Shown here one piece after another: positions 6,150-15,476 of a stretch of 64,000 nt of DNA. The notes beneath the pieces were generated by a model. That model worked only from the letters and a program-made list of their open reading frames with translations, was not told the origin of the DNA and ran no database searches. The translations under genes and the position numbers were made by a program. Location of the stretch: assembly GCA_905142475.1 (NCBI GenBank), contig LR990730.1, positions 4,030,001 through 4,094,000 of the forward strand, written 5' to 3'. The DNA is from Xanthomonas hydrangeae (GTDB taxonomy: Bacteria; Pseudomonadota; Gammaproteobacteria; Xanthomonadales; Xanthomonadaceae). The first letter of the stretch is position 1. Each line of letters opens with the position of its first letter.

Positions 6150-7796
6150 TTGCGCCTGCTACCGCTCGCCACCGCCCTCACGCTGGCCGTTGCCATGGGT
6201 GTGGCACCTGCGCAGGAAAGTCGCCTGCCCGATATCGGTTCGTCTGCCGGCGAGTTGCTGACCCCGGCGCGCCAGGCCGAATACGGCAAGATGATGCTGG
6301 CCGAGTTGCGCAACTACGACTATGTGCTCGACGACCCGCTGGTCACCGATTGGCTGCAGACCATGGGCACCCGGCTGGGCGCCAACAGCGACCAGCCGCA
6401 GCAGCCGTTTACGTTTTTCATGTTGCGCGACCGCCAGATCAATGCCTTCGCCACCCTGGGCGGCTATATCGCGGTCAATGCCGGGCTGGTGCTGACTGCC
6501 GAGCGCGAGGACGAGGTGGCCGCGGTGCTGTCGCACGAAATCGCCCATGTCACCCAGCAGCACGTGCTGCGCGGGGTGGAGCGGGCGCAGCGCGATCAGA
6601 TCCCGATCCTGCTCGGCATGCTGGCCGCCGTGGTCGCCGCGCAACAGGCCGGCGGCAATTCCAAGGGCGATGCCACCATGGCCGGCATCACCAGCGCGAT
6701 GGGGCTGATGCAGCAGCGCCAGATCGACTACACCCGCTCCAACGAATCCGAAGCCGACCGGCTGGGCATCCGCACGCTGGTGCGCAGCGGCTACGACGTG
6801 GATGCGATGGCCGGCTTCTTCGAGCGCATGTCGGTGGCGATGCGCGCCAACGAGGGCGGTTACAGCGCGCCGGACTTCCTGCAGACCCACCCGGTCACCG
6901 TCACCCGCATCAGCGAAGCCAAGGCGCGCGCCGAACAGATGAAGAAGAACACCGTGGTGCTGACCACCTCGGTGCCGGGCGGCACGCGCCAGGAGCGCGT
7001 GAATCCCTCCGACCCGTCGTTGTCGGAGCCATTGAGCCGCAACGGCAACACGATCCTTCCGTATGCGCTGCGGTTGCCGGTGGATGCGCTGAGCCGCAGC
7101 GGCGAACAGCAGGGCTTCGCCTGGGCCAAGGAGCGCCTGCGCGTGCTCAGCGCCGCCACGCCGGATGCGGCCATTCGCGAGTACGAGACCCTGCGCCGCA
7201 GCGCCAAGGGCGGCCTGACCGATGCGCAGCGCTACGGGCTGGCACTGGCGCGTTTGCGCAACAGCGGCGGGCGGCCGAGCGAGCCGGTGGCCGAACTGGT
7301 CAGCCTGCTGGAGGCGCATCCGGATAACTTATGGCTGACGCTGGGCCTGAGCGAGGCACAGGCGCGCGTGGGCCAGCGCGAGGTGGCCAATGCGCGTTTC
7401 GATGCGCTGCTCAAGCAATTGCCGACCAACCGTGCGGTGGCGCTGACCTATGCCGGCGCGCTCAACGAGCAGGCAACCGAGACATCCGGTCAGCGCGCGC
7501 GTCAGGTGCTGGAACCGCTGCTGTATCGCAACAGCGACGATGCGTTGTTGCAGCAAACCTACGCCCGCGCCTGCGAACTGGCTGGCGACCAGCTGCGCGC
7601 CAGCGAGGCCTATGCCGAATCCGCGTACTTGAATGGTCGCGCCGAACAGGCGCTGATCCAGCTGGAGGCGCTGAAGAAGAAAGATCTCGATTATGTGACA
7701 CGTGCGCGCGTGGACGCCCGCATTGCCGCCATTACGCCCACCGTGCTGGAACTGCGCCGCCAGGGCATCCGCGACCCGGATCTGTCCACGCGTTAG
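6150..7796 (+). CDS. bepA: M48 family periplasmic metalloprotease with TPR domain (BepA/YfgC-like)
   Basis: A 548-residue exported protease and chaperone predicted to act in outer membrane protein assembly. A signal peptide (MRLLPLATALTLAVAMG, cut near APAQ) is followed by the M48 domain with zinc motif SHEIAHVTQQH (about 129-139) and third ligand Glu in SNESEADRLG. The C-terminal half (about 330-540) is helical repeat sequence typical of TPRs. It starts at TTG 6150 with GGGAG 7 nt upstream, a rare start codon but well supported. BepA degrades stalled LptD and BAM substrates in E. coli; extension to this organism is by family. Confidence 0.9.
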   Translation: MRLLPLATALTLAVAMGVAPAQESRLPDIGSSAGELLTPARQAEYGKMMLAELRNYDYVLDDPLVTDWLQTMGTRLGANSDQPQQPFTFFMLRDRQINAFATLGGYIAVNAGLVLTAEREDEVAAVLSHEIAHVTQQHVLRGVERAQRDQIPILLGMLAAVVAAQQAGGNSKGDATMAGITSAMGLMQQRQIDYTRSNESEADRLGIRTLVRSGYDVDAMAGFFERMSVAMRANEGGYSAPDFLQTHPVTVTRISEAKARAEQMKKNTVVLTTSVPGGTRQERVNPSDPSLSEPLSRNGNTILPYALRLPVDALSRSGEQQGFAWAKERLRVLSAATPDAAIREYETLRRSAKGGLTDAQRYGLALARLRNSGGRPSEPVAELVSLLEAHPDNLWLTLGLSEAQARVGQREVANARFDALLKQLPTNRAVALTYAGALNEQATETSGQRARQVLEPLLYRNSDDALLQQTYARACELAGDQLRASEAYAESAYLNGRAEQALIQLEALKKKDLDYVTRARVDARIAAITPTVLELRRQGIRDPDLSTR

Positions 7797-7925
7797 CGCA
7801 TGTGATGCAGTGCGGTGGCTTCGCTGTCCGGAATGACAAATCGCGTGCTCGATGCCGCAACGACGACCTGGCGCCTCGCAGCACAGCCCGCTTGTTGATG
7901 TTGCGAACGACGCAATACGCCCGCC

Positions 7926-7956
7926 ATGTCACATTAGAGTCACAAAACCGTAGTCT
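7926..7956 (+). promoter_or_regulatory. Pho-box-like direct repeat and -10 upstream of phoB
   Basis: GTCACA occurs at 7928-7933 and again at 7939-7944, an exact 11-bp period as in PhoB boxes (consensus CTGTCAT-N4 repeated). TAGTCT at 7951-7956, about 6 bp further, could be the -10 box. PhoB sites replace the -35 in this way. It supports autoregulation of phoBR; spacing and match are seen, binding is inference. Confidence 0.65.
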
Positions 7957-7991
7957 ACTGGCGACCATCGAAGCCAGACGGTAAGCCCCGC

Positions 7992-8681
7992 GTGCAGAAA
8001 CGCATCCTGATCGTCGACGACGAACCCGCAATCCGCGACATGGTGGCGTTCGCGCTGCGCAAGGGCGAGTTCGAACCCATCCATGCTGGCGACGCCCGCG
8101 AGGCGCAGACCGCCATCGCCGACCGTGTGCCGGACCTGATCCTGCTGGACTGGATGCTGCCAGGCACCAGCGGGCTGGACCTGGCGCGGCGCTGGCGCAA
8201 GGAATCGCTGACCCGCGAGATTCCGATCATCATGCTGACCGCGCGCGGCGAAGAAAACGACCGTGTCGGCGGCCTGGAAGCCGGGGTCGACGATTACGTG
8301 GTCAAGCCGTTCTCGGCGCGCGAGTTGCTGGCGCGGATCCGTGCGGTGATGCGCCGCACCCGCGAGGACGACGAAGACGGCAGCGTGGCCGTGGGCCGGC
8401 TGCGCATCGATGGCGCCGCGCACCGGGTGGTCGCCGGCGACGCGCCGGTGCCGATCGGCCCGACCGAATACCGCTTGCTGCACTTTTTCATGACACATCC
8501 GGAGCGCGTGTATACGCGCACCCAGTTGCTGGATCATGTCTGGGGGGGCAGCGTATACGTGGAAGAGCGCACCATCGACGTGCACATCCGCCGCCTGCGC
8601 AAGACGCTGGAACCGTTCGGCCTGGAAAACATGGTGCAGACCGTGCGCGGCTCGGGCTACCGTTTCTCTTCGGCCGCCTGA
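7992..8681 (+). CDS. phoB: Phosphate regulon response regulator PhoB
   Basis: A 229-residue OmpR/PhoB family regulator. The receiver domain (1-120) shows the acidic pair VDDEP, phospho-acceptor Asp in LLDWMLPG, LTARG and the Lys of VVKPFSARE. The winged-helix domain (about 130-229) has IGPTEYRLLHFFM, RTQLLDHVWG and the recognition helix RTIDVHIRRLRKTL. When phosphorylated by PhoR under phosphate limitation it binds Pho boxes. It starts at GTG 7992. It is the first gene of phoB-phoR-ppk-ppx, and its own promoter carries a Pho-box-like repeat. Confidence 0.96.
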   Translation: MQKRILIVDDEPAIRDMVAFALRKGEFEPIHAGDAREAQTAIADRVPDLILLDWMLPGTSGLDLARRWRKESLTREIPIIMLTARGEENDRVGGLEAGVDDYVVKPFSARELLARIRAVMRRTREDDEDGSVAVGRLRIDGAAHRVVAGDAPVPIGPTEYRLLHFFMTHPERVYTRTQLLDHVWGGSVYVEERTIDVHIRRLRKTLEPFGLENMVQTVRGSGYRFSSAA

Positions 8682-8760
8682 TGCCTGCCGCACAGGCCGG
8701 CCCGGCCGCTGACACCGGCCGGGTTGCATGCCTACCCGACGCTCCGTGGTAACGCCTTCC

Positions 8761-10089
8761 ATGCCCCAACATATTCGTTCCGCCTGGTTCAAGACGCTCG
8801 GTACCCTGGCGCTGTTGCTGGGCGCCGCCGTGCTGGCCGGCGTGCTGATCGAACATGTGTGGATGGCGCTGACGCTGACCGCGCTGGGCGTGCTGGCCTG
8901 GCATTACTGGCGGCTGCGCCAGGTATTGCGGCGGCTCACTGCACGCCAGCGTGCCGAACCCGCGGCCGGCGTCGGTGCATGGAACGAACTGGATCGGCTG
9001 CTCTATCGCAGCCAGGCCGAAATGCGCGGGCGCAAGCGTCGCCTGATCGATATGCTGCGCACCTACCGCGCCGCCGCACAGGCGTTGCCCGATGCGGTGG
9101 TGGTGGTGGATCGCAACAGCCAGCGTGTGCAGTGGTTCAACAAGGCCGCCGGTGGCCTGCTTGGCCTGCATCATCCCGGCGATATGGGCGTGTCGGTGGT
9201 GGAGCGGCTGCAGCCGTTGCCGTTGGCGCATTGGCTGGCGGCCGGTCGCAATGCAGAACCCATGCTCGATGCCGCCTCGCCGGTCGATCCGGACCTACGT
9301 CTGAATCTGCGCCTGATCCCCTATTCCGACGATTACTGGCTGCTGGTGGCGCGCGATGTCAGCAAGCTACTGCGGCTGGAGCAGGTGCGCCGCGACTTCG
9401 TGGCCAATGTCTCGCACGAACTGCGCACGCCGTTGACGGTGGTGCACGGCTATCTGGACATGCTCGATCCGGAGGACTTCCCCGACTCGGGCCCGATGCT
9501 GGCGGAGATGCGCAAGCAGTCGCAGCGCATGGCGCAGCTGGTCGAAGATCTGCTGACGCTGTCGCGGCTGGAATCGCAGGAAGAACTCGGCGAGGAACAC
9601 GTGGCGATGGCGCCGATGCTGTCCACACTACGCCGCGAAGCGGAAGCGCACAGCCAGGGCCGGCATACGGTGGAAGTGTTCGACGAGGCCGGCGTGGATC
9701 TGCTTGGCTCCAACAAGGAACTGCATAGCGCGTTCTCCAATCTGGTCACCAACGCAGTGCGCTATACGCCGGGCGGCGGCAAAGTGACGATCCGCTTCGT
9801 ACGCGACGGCGATGGCGCAGCATTGGCGGTGCGCGACACCGGCTACGGCATTCCCGCCTCGCATCTGCCGCGCATCACCGAGCGCTTCTATCGCGTCTCC
9901 AGCAGCCGCTCGCGCGAGAGCGGCGGGACCGGGTTGGGGTTGTCGATCGTGAAGCACATCCTGGGGCTGCATCAGGCGCGGCTGGAGATCGAAAGCGAAG
10001 TCGGGCGCGGCAGCGAATTCTCGTGTCATTTTGTGGCTGCACGCGTGGTGCAGCGCGATCAGTCCCTGCCACTGTCACGCTCGGCGTGA
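8761..10089 (+). CDS. phoR: Phosphate regulon sensor kinase PhoR
   Basis: A 442-residue membrane histidine kinase. Two N-terminal membrane helices (LGTLALLLGAAVLAGVL and ALTLTALGVLAW) have almost no periplasmic loop, as in PhoR. A PAS-like region follows (about 100-200, PDAVVVVDRNSQRVQWFN), then the H-box FVANVSHELRTPLTVVHGY, N-box LVTNAVRYTPGGG, and G boxes RDTGYGIP and GGTGLGLSIV. I start at the second Met (8761); an in-frame ATG at 8728 would add 11 residues and neither has a strong ribosome site. It lies 79 bp after phoB and pairs with it. Confidence 0.93.
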   Translation: MPQHIRSAWFKTLGTLALLLGAAVLAGVLIEHVWMALTLTALGVLAWHYWRLRQVLRRLTARQRAEPAAGVGAWNELDRLLYRSQAEMRGRKRRLIDMLRTYRAAAQALPDAVVVVDRNSQRVQWFNKAAGGLLGLHHPGDMGVSVVERLQPLPLAHWLAAGRNAEPMLDAASPVDPDLRLNLRLIPYSDDYWLLVARDVSKLLRLEQVRRDFVANVSHELRTPLTVVHGYLDMLDPEDFPDSGPMLAEMRKQSQRMAQLVEDLLTLSRLESQEELGEEHVAMAPMLSTLRREAEAHSQGRHTVEVFDEAGVDLLGSNKELHSAFSNLVTNAVRYTPGGGKVTIRFVRDGDGAALAVRDTGYGIPASHLPRITERFYRVSSSRSRESGGTGLGLSIVKHILGLHQARLEIESEVGRGSEFSCHFVAARVVQRDQSLPLSRSA

Positions 10090-10108
10090 TATGTAGTGGG
10101 TGCGCGCC

Positions 10109-10160
10109 GCAGCGCGGTGCAATGCACCTGCGCAGCGCGCGCCAAGTCGCACCGCGCTGC
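10109..10160. repeat. 12-bp perfect inverted repeat between phoR and ppk
   Basis: GCAGCGCGGTGC (10109-10120) and its reverse complement (10149-10160) are separated by 28 bp that is itself rich in GCGC. The RNA would fold into a strong hairpin with no U-tract. It could set the phoR/ppk expression ratio by processing or partial termination (inference). Confidence 0.55.
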
Positions 10161-10198
10161 ATGTTGCGCGCGCTAACGACGCATTCCATTCCGTCTTG

Positions 10199-12313
10199 AT
10201 GATCGACTCCATGGGCCACGCCAAACACTCCCACGACACTGCCTCTTCCGAAGAGATCGCCGCCGATCCGTTGCGCGAGCCGTCGCTGTATATCAACCGC
10301 GAACTGTCGCAGCTGGATTTCAATTTCCGGGTGCTCGCGCAGGCGCTGGATGAGCAGGTCCCGTTGCTGGAACGGTTGCGCTTCCTGTGCATTTCCTGCA
10401 CCAACCTGGACGAATTCTTCGAAATCCGCGCGGCCACCGTCCGGCACGCGCAGGAATTCGGATTGCCTCCGGCACCCGATGGGCTGAGCCCCACCGCCAT
10501 CCTCAATGCCGTGCACGATCGCGCGGCGAAGCTGGTCGAGCAGCAGTACCACGCGTGGAACGAAGTGCTACGCCCGGCGATGGAAACTGCCGGGGTGGCG
10601 GTGCTGGGCCGCTCGACGTGGAACTCGCGCCAGAAACGTTGGCTGCGCGCGTACTTCCGCAACGAGATCATGCCGGTGCTGTCGCCGCTCGGCCTGGACC
10701 CGGCGCATCCGTTCCCGAAGATTCTCAACAAGACCTTGAACATCGTGGTGGTGCTGGACGGCCAGGATGCATTCGGCCGCGCCGGCCATCTGGCCATCGT
10801 GCGGGCGCCGCGTTCGTTGCCGCGCATCATCCAGTTGCCGGCCAGTCTGTCGCCGGAGGGAACGCAGAGCTTTGTGTTTCTGTCTTCGGTGCTGTCCGAG
10901 TTTGTGGATGAGCTGTTCCCGGGCATGCAGGTTAAGGGCTCGTATCAGTTCCGTGTGACCCGCAACTCCGAGTTGGTGGTGGACGAGGAAGAAGTCGAAA
11001 ACCTGGCCTTGGCCTTGCGCGACGAGTTGGTCACGCGCGGCTACCGGCCGGCGGTGCGGCTGGAGATCGCGCACGACTGCCCGTCGCCGATCATGCGTAC
11101 CCTGTTGCAGAACTTCGGCCTGAACGAAAACGCGGTGTATCGCATCGTCGGGCCGGTCAATCTGAGCCGTGTCACCCAGGTCTATGACCTGGTGCAGCGC
11201 CCGGAACTCAAGTACCCGTTGTTCAATCCGCGCACCTTGCGCGACAACGACGGCATCTTCGAGATCGTCAAGAAGGGAGATGTGTTGTTGCATCATCCCT
11301 TCGATGCGTTCACTGCGGTGCTGGACGTGATTCGCCAGGCCGCAGTCGACCCGAACGTGCTGGCGATCAAGCAGACGCTGTACCGCACCGGCAAGGATTC
11401 GTTGATTGTCGATGCGCTGATCCTGGCCGCGCGTAACGGCAAGGACGTCACGGTCGTGGTGGAACTGCGTGCGCGCTTCGACGAAGAAGCCAATCTGGGC
11501 CTGGCCGACAAGCTGCAGGAAGCCGGCGTGCAGGTGGTCTACGGCGTGGTCGGCTTCAAGACGCACGCCAAGATGCTGCTGATCGTGCGCCGCGAGGGCC
11601 GCAAGCTCAAACGCTACGTCCATCTGGGCACCGGCAATTACCACAGCGGCACCGCGCGTCTGTACACCGACATCAGCCTGATCACGGCGGACGTGGAAAT
11701 CGGCAACGATGTGCACATGCTGTTTCAGCAATTGTCCGGTCTTGCACCGCGCATGAAGCTGGAGCAGTTGCTGCAATCGCCGTTTACCCTGCATCCCGGG
11801 GTGCTGAAGCGGATCGAACGCGAGACCCGGCTGGCCCGCAATGGGCGCCCGGGCCGCATCATCGCCAAGATGAATGCCCTCAACGAGCCGCAGGTGGTGC
11901 GCGCGTTGTACGCGGCGTCGCAAGCCGGTGTGCAGATCGATCTGATCGTGCGCGGCGCCTGCACGCTGCGGCCAGGCGTGCCGGGCTTCTCCGACAACAT
12001 CCGCGTGCGTTCGATCGTGGGGCGGTTTCTGGAGCACAGCCGCGTGTACTGGTTCGGCAACGATGGTGCGGCGGAACTGTATTGCGCCAGCGCCGACTGG
12101 CTGGAACGCAATCTGTTGCGGCGCGTGGAGACCTGCTTCCCGATCCTGGACCCGGACCTGGCCAAGCGGGTGTATCGCGAAGCGTTGCAGAACTATCTGG
12201 ACGACAACGTCAACGCCTGGGAGCTGGATGCCGAAGGCGTTTATCACAAGCGCACGCCTGGCCCCGGCGAGCCGGCGCATTCGGCGCAGATGACCTTGCT
12301 CGATCGGGTCTAG
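10199..12313 (+). CDS. ppk: Polyphosphate kinase 1
   Basis: A 704-residue enzyme making long-chain polyphosphate from ATP, membrane-associated. The family N-domain (INRELSQLDFNFRVL, FLCISCTNLDEFFEIR) is followed by the head domain and two phospholipase-D-like catalytic domains. Seen in the catalytic part: DVIRQAAVDPNVLAIKQTLYR, VELRARFDEE, and the autophosphorylated His in VVGFKTHAKMLL; then HLGTGNYH. Full length for Ppk1. I chose ATG 10199 (MIDSMGHAK); ATG 10211 is also possible and the open frame to 10100 runs through an inverted repeat. It follows phoBR and precedes ppx. Confidence 0.95.
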   Translation: MIDSMGHAKHSHDTASSEEIAADPLREPSLYINRELSQLDFNFRVLAQALDEQVPLLERLRFLCISCTNLDEFFEIRAATVRHAQEFGLPPAPDGLSPTAILNAVHDRAAKLVEQQYHAWNEVLRPAMETAGVAVLGRSTWNSRQKRWLRAYFRNEIMPVLSPLGLDPAHPFPKILNKTLNIVVVLDGQDAFGRAGHLAIVRAPRSLPRIIQLPASLSPEGTQSFVFLSSVLSEFVDELFPGMQVKGSYQFRVTRNSELVVDEEEVENLALALRDELVTRGYRPAVRLEIAHDCPSPIMRTLLQNFGLNENAVYRIVGPVNLSRVTQVYDLVQRPELKYPLFNPRTLRDNDGIFEIVKKGDVLLHHPFDAFTAVLDVIRQAAVDPNVLAIKQTLYRTGKDSLIVDALILAARNGKDVTVVVELRARFDEEANLGLADKLQEAGVQVVYGVVGFKTHAKMLLIVRREGRKLKRYVHLGTGNYHSGTARLYTDISLITADVEIGNDVHMLFQQLSGLAPRMKLEQLLQSPFTLHPGVLKRIERETRLARNGRPGRIIAKMNALNEPQVVRALYAASQAGVQIDLIVRGACTLRPGVPGFSDNIRVRSIVGRFLEHSRVYWFGNDGAAELYCASADWLERNLLRRVETCFPILDPDLAKRVYREALQNYLDDNVNAWELDAEGVYHKRTPGPGEPAHSAQMTLLDRV

Positions 12314-12578
12314 GCGGCAACCGACACAACGCCATCTGCGTGTTGCGTCGGTGATTGGTGCATCGCTTCGGCCTTGGTGTGCGCAGCATCGACGCTGCCG
12401 ATACCGTGCACACAGACCGCACTCCGCGCTTGGTCGCGCGGTCGACCGCTGGCTGCGGACAGCGCAAAGAACCGGCCTGTACGCGCAGTACATGTCGCAG
12501 CGAGCATCGAACGCCGCTGCCTGGCGGTGCGTGCAGTCGTTTTGATCACCGCTCTCACGGGGCCAACCATCCATCGGC

Positions 12579-12584
12579 TACCAT
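12579..12584 (+). promoter_or_regulatory. Candidate -10 box 6 nt before the ppx ATG
   Basis: TACCAT at 12579-12584 is followed by exactly 6 bases and then ATG 12591. Transcription starting 7 nt after the box would begin at the A of the ATG, giving a leaderless mRNA. No -35 match and no ribosome site are visible. The same geometry is found before lpxH and the MFS gene. Confidence 0.35.
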
Positions 12585-12590
12585 GCGGCC

Positions 12591-14117
12591 ATGCCAACAC
12601 CCTCCCCCACGATACCGCCCCTGCGCGACGGCGATTACCTTGCTGCCATCGACTTGGGCTCCAACAGTTTCCACATGGTCATTGCGCGCTACCTGATGGG
12701 TCAGCTGCGCGTCGTCGATCGCCTGCGCGAGACCGTGCGCATGGCCGATGGCCTGGATGGCAAAGGTGGCCTCTCCAACGAAGCACGCCAGCGCGCGCTC
12801 GAATGCCTGGCGCGCTTTGGCCAGCGCATCCGTGAAGTGCCGTCGTTGCGCGTGCGTGCGCTGGCCACCAACACGGTGCGTCAGCTGCGTTCGCCGCAAG
12901 CGTTCCTGATGCCGGCCGAAACCGCGCTGGGGCATGCGATCGAAGTGGTCAGCGGTCGCGAGGAAGCGCGCCTGATCTATCTGGGCGTTGCGCATGCGCA
13001 GCCGCCCAAGCCCGATCAGCGCCGGCTGGTGATCGACATCGGCGGCGGCTCGACCGAGTTCATCATCGGCCGCGGTTTTCAGACGCTGGAACGCGAAAGT
13101 CTGCAGGCCGGCTGTATCGCCAGCACACGACGTTTTTTCCCCGGCGGCAAGTTGTCGAAGAAAAAATGGAAGGACGCGCTGACCGAGATCGGCGCCGAGT
13201 TCCAGCAGTTCGCCAATCAGTACAAGGCGCTGGGCTGGCATGAGGCGATCGGCTCGTCAGGTACCCACAAGGCCATCGGCGAGATTTGCGCAGCGATGAA
13301 GCTCACCAAGGGCGCGATCACCGCCGAGGCGCTGCCGGCGCTGCGCGATGAACTGCTCAAGGCCAAGCGCATCGAAGACATCCAGTTGCCCGGATTGGCT
13401 GCCGAGCGGCGCCCAATCATTGCCGGCGGCATTCTGGTGCTTGAGGCTGCATTCCAGGCCCTGGGGCTGGAGAAGCTGATGGTCAGCAAGGCGGCGATGC
13501 GCGAAGGCATCCTCTACGACATGCTCGGCCGCGGCGGCGAGAACGATCCGCGCGACAGCTCGGTGGCCTCGTTGGTGCAGCGCTACGGGATCGACGAAGT
13601 GCAGGCCCAGCGTGTGGAAGCCACCGCCTGCCGCCTGTTCGATCAGGTCTGCGAATCCTGGCAACTGGATGGCGACGATGCGCAGGTGTTGCGCCGTGCC
13701 GCGCGCCTGCACGAGCTGGGGCTGATCATCGCGCACAGCCAATATCACGTGCACGGCAGCTACATCCTGGAGCATTCGGATATCGCCGGTTTCTCGCGGC
13801 AGGAACAGCAGGTGCTGGCGTCGCTGGTGCGCACGCACCGCCGCAACGTGCCCAAAACCGCGTTCGAGGCGCTGCCGGATCGTTTGTTGCTGCCGACCCG
13901 ACGCAAGGCCGCATTGTTGCGGCTGGCAGTGCTGCTGCATCGCGCGCACGAGTCCGACCCGATTCCGACCCTGGAACTCACTGCCGATGACACCCGGCTG
14001 TCATTGATCCTGTCGCAAAGCTGGATCGACTCGCGCCCGTTGCTGCGCGCCGATCTGATTGGCGAAGTCGAAAGCATGGCCGGGCTGGGGATCGCGTTCA
14101 AACCGTTTGTGACCTGA
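12591..14117 (+). CDS. ppx: Exopolyphosphatase (Ppx/GppA family)
   Basis: A 508-residue enzyme of the ASKHA fold that hydrolyses polyphosphate from its end, with pppGpp hydrolysis an alternative activity. The N-terminal domain has AAIDLGSNSFHMVIAR (phosphate-1 motif) and VIDIGGGSTEFIIGR (phosphate-2 motif). The C-terminal HD-like helical domain (about 310-500) includes RRAARLHELGLIIAHSQYHVHGSYI. Length is that of the long Ppx class. It lies 277 bp after ppk in the same direction; the spacer holds no ORF, so a separate promoter is plausible. Opposing enzymes Ppk and Ppx sit together under phosphate control. Confidence 0.93.
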   Translation: MPTPSPTIPPLRDGDYLAAIDLGSNSFHMVIARYLMGQLRVVDRLRETVRMADGLDGKGGLSNEARQRALECLARFGQRIREVPSLRVRALATNTVRQLRSPQAFLMPAETALGHAIEVVSGREEARLIYLGVAHAQPPKPDQRRLVIDIGGGSTEFIIGRGFQTLERESLQAGCIASTRRFFPGGKLSKKKWKDALTEIGAEFQQFANQYKALGWHEAIGSSGTHKAIGEICAAMKLTKGAITAEALPALRDELLKAKRIEDIQLPGLAAERRPIIAGGILVLEAAFQALGLEKLMVSKAAMREGILYDMLGRGGENDPRDSSVASLVQRYGIDEVQAQRVEATACRLFDQVCESWQLDGDDAQVLRRAARLHELGLIIAHSQYHVHGSYILEHSDIAGFSRQEQQVLASLVRTHRRNVPKTAFEALPDRLLLPTRRKAALLRLAVLLHRAHESDPIPTLELTADDTRLSLILSQSWIDSRPLLRADLIGEVESMAGLGIAFKPFVT

Positions 14118-14256
14118 GGCCTGCGGCCTCAGGCGGGAATCGGGAATGGGGATTCGGGAATAGTCGACCACGGAGCTCTGAGAAGTTCTGACTGGTGGCG
14201 ATTGCGCTAAACGAGTGCAGCACGCTGCCTTTGCGATTCCCCATTCCCCATTCCCG
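14114..14256. repeat. Hairpin plus inverted pair of GGGAATC repeats after ppx
   Basis: CCTGAGGCC-TGC-GGCCTCAGG (14114-14134) forms a 9-bp stem directly after the ppx stop and may act as a terminator, though no U-tract follows. It runs into GGGAATC-type units at 14134-14161, and the reverse-complement units occur at 14231-14256, so the 120-bp block can fold as a larger stem. Confidence 0.6.
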
Positions 14257-14339
14257 GCTCTACTGTCACCGCCGCGACTTATCGTCGCAACATCCATGCC
14301 ATCGCTCTCCCGGAAGCTAGCCAAAACCGGAGAACGGGC

Positions 14340-15476
14340 ATGCGCTACGCGATCGTTACCGAAACCTATCCCCCCGAAGTCAACGGTGTGGCGCTGACCG
14401 TGCACGGCCTGGAAACCGGCCTGCGCGCACGCGGACATCAGGTGGACGTGGTGCGCCCGCGTCAGAGCGGCGATACGGAACCGGCGACTGCATTGTTAGT
14501 GCGCGGCGCCTCGCTGCCGCGCTATCCGGGGCTGAAATTCGGGCTGCCGGCAACGCAGCGCCTCATCCGTCATTGGCGAATCACGCAACCGGATGCGATC
14601 TATGTGGCCACGGAAGGCCCCTTGGGCTGGTCGGCGATGCGCGCAGCGCGTCGGCTCGGCATCCCGGTCGCCACCGGCTTCCATACGCGTTTCGACGAAT
14701 ACCTGCCCGACTACGGCGCCGCCTGGCTGCAAGGCACCGCGTTGCGCTGGATGCGGCGCTTTCATAACCAGGCCGATGCCACCCTGGTGCCGACGCGCGA
14801 ATTGCAGCAGTTCCTGCGCGAGGGCGGATTCGAGCGCGTGCAATTGCTGGCGCGCGCGGTGGACAACCAGCAGTTCGACCCAGCGCGACGCGATCACGCC
14901 CTGCGGGCCGAATGGGGGATCGAAGGCGAAGGCTTCGCTGCGATCTACGTCGGACGCATCGCCAACGAAAAGAACCTGCCACTTGCCATCCATGCCTTTC
15001 GCAAGCTGCAGCAGATTCGCCCGAAGGCACGCTTCGTGTGGGTGGGCGATGGCCCGGCCCGCGAAAAGATCGCGCACGAGAATCCCGATTTCATTTTCTG
15101 CGGCATCCAGCGCGGCGAGGCGCTGGCGCGCCACTTCGCCAGCGGCGATCTGTTTCTGTTCCCCAGCCGCAGCGAGACCTTCGGCAACGTGACCCTGGAG
15201 GCGATGGCCAGCGGTGTGGCCACGGTCGCTTTCGATTACGGCGCTGCACGCGAGTATCTGCGCAGCGGTCACAGCGGCGCGGCAGTCGAGACCGACGCGG
15301 CGTTTATCCAGGCCGCCGTCGCACTCACCGACGACGACGCGATGCGCCAGCGCATGGGCGCTTCGGCTGCACAGGCGATGCAGAAACTGCATCCGGACAA
15401 TGTGGTGTCCGATTTCGAAGCCTTGTTGCTGGGCATCACTGCTGCACGGGGGCGTTATGTCGGCAACGCGGCTTGA
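14340..15476 (+). CDS. GT4 family glycosyltransferase (probable mannosyl- or glucosyltransferase for a lipid)
   Basis: A 378-residue GT-B fold glycosyltransferase. The N-terminal domain opens MRYAIVTETYPPEVNGVALTV with an NG loop; the C-terminal donor domain has YVGRIANEKNL, RFVWVGDGPAREKI, FLFPSRSETFGNVTLEAMASG, the E-x7-E motif expected for retaining GT4 enzymes. Close in style to MgtA-like GDP-mannose-dependent alpha-mannosyltransferases. It overlaps the PAP2 phosphatase gene by 20 bp, so the product may be a glycolipid or prenyl-linked sugar (inference). GGAG lies 8 nt before the ATG. Confidence 0.85.
   Translation: MRYAIVTETYPPEVNGVALTVHGLETGLRARGHQVDVVRPRQSGDTEPATALLVRGASLPRYPGLKFGLPATQRLIRHWRITQPDAIYVATEGPLGWSAMRAARRLGIPVATGFHTRFDEYLPDYGAAWLQGTALRWMRRFHNQADATLVPTRELQQFLREGGFERVQLLARAVDNQQFDPARRDHALRAEWGIEGEGFAAIYVGRIANEKNLPLAIHAFRKLQQIRPKARFVWVGDGPAREKIAHENPDFIFCGIQRGEALARHFASGDLFLFPSRSETFGNVTLEAMASGVATVAFDYGAAREYLRSGHSGAAVETDAAFIQAAVALTDDDAMRQRMGASAAQAMQKLHPDNVVSDFEALLLGITAARGRYVGNAA

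Noticed and set aside
10568..12574. 668-codon minus-strand ORF opposite ppk
   Set aside because: Antisense shadow of polyphosphate kinase with no recognisable motif.
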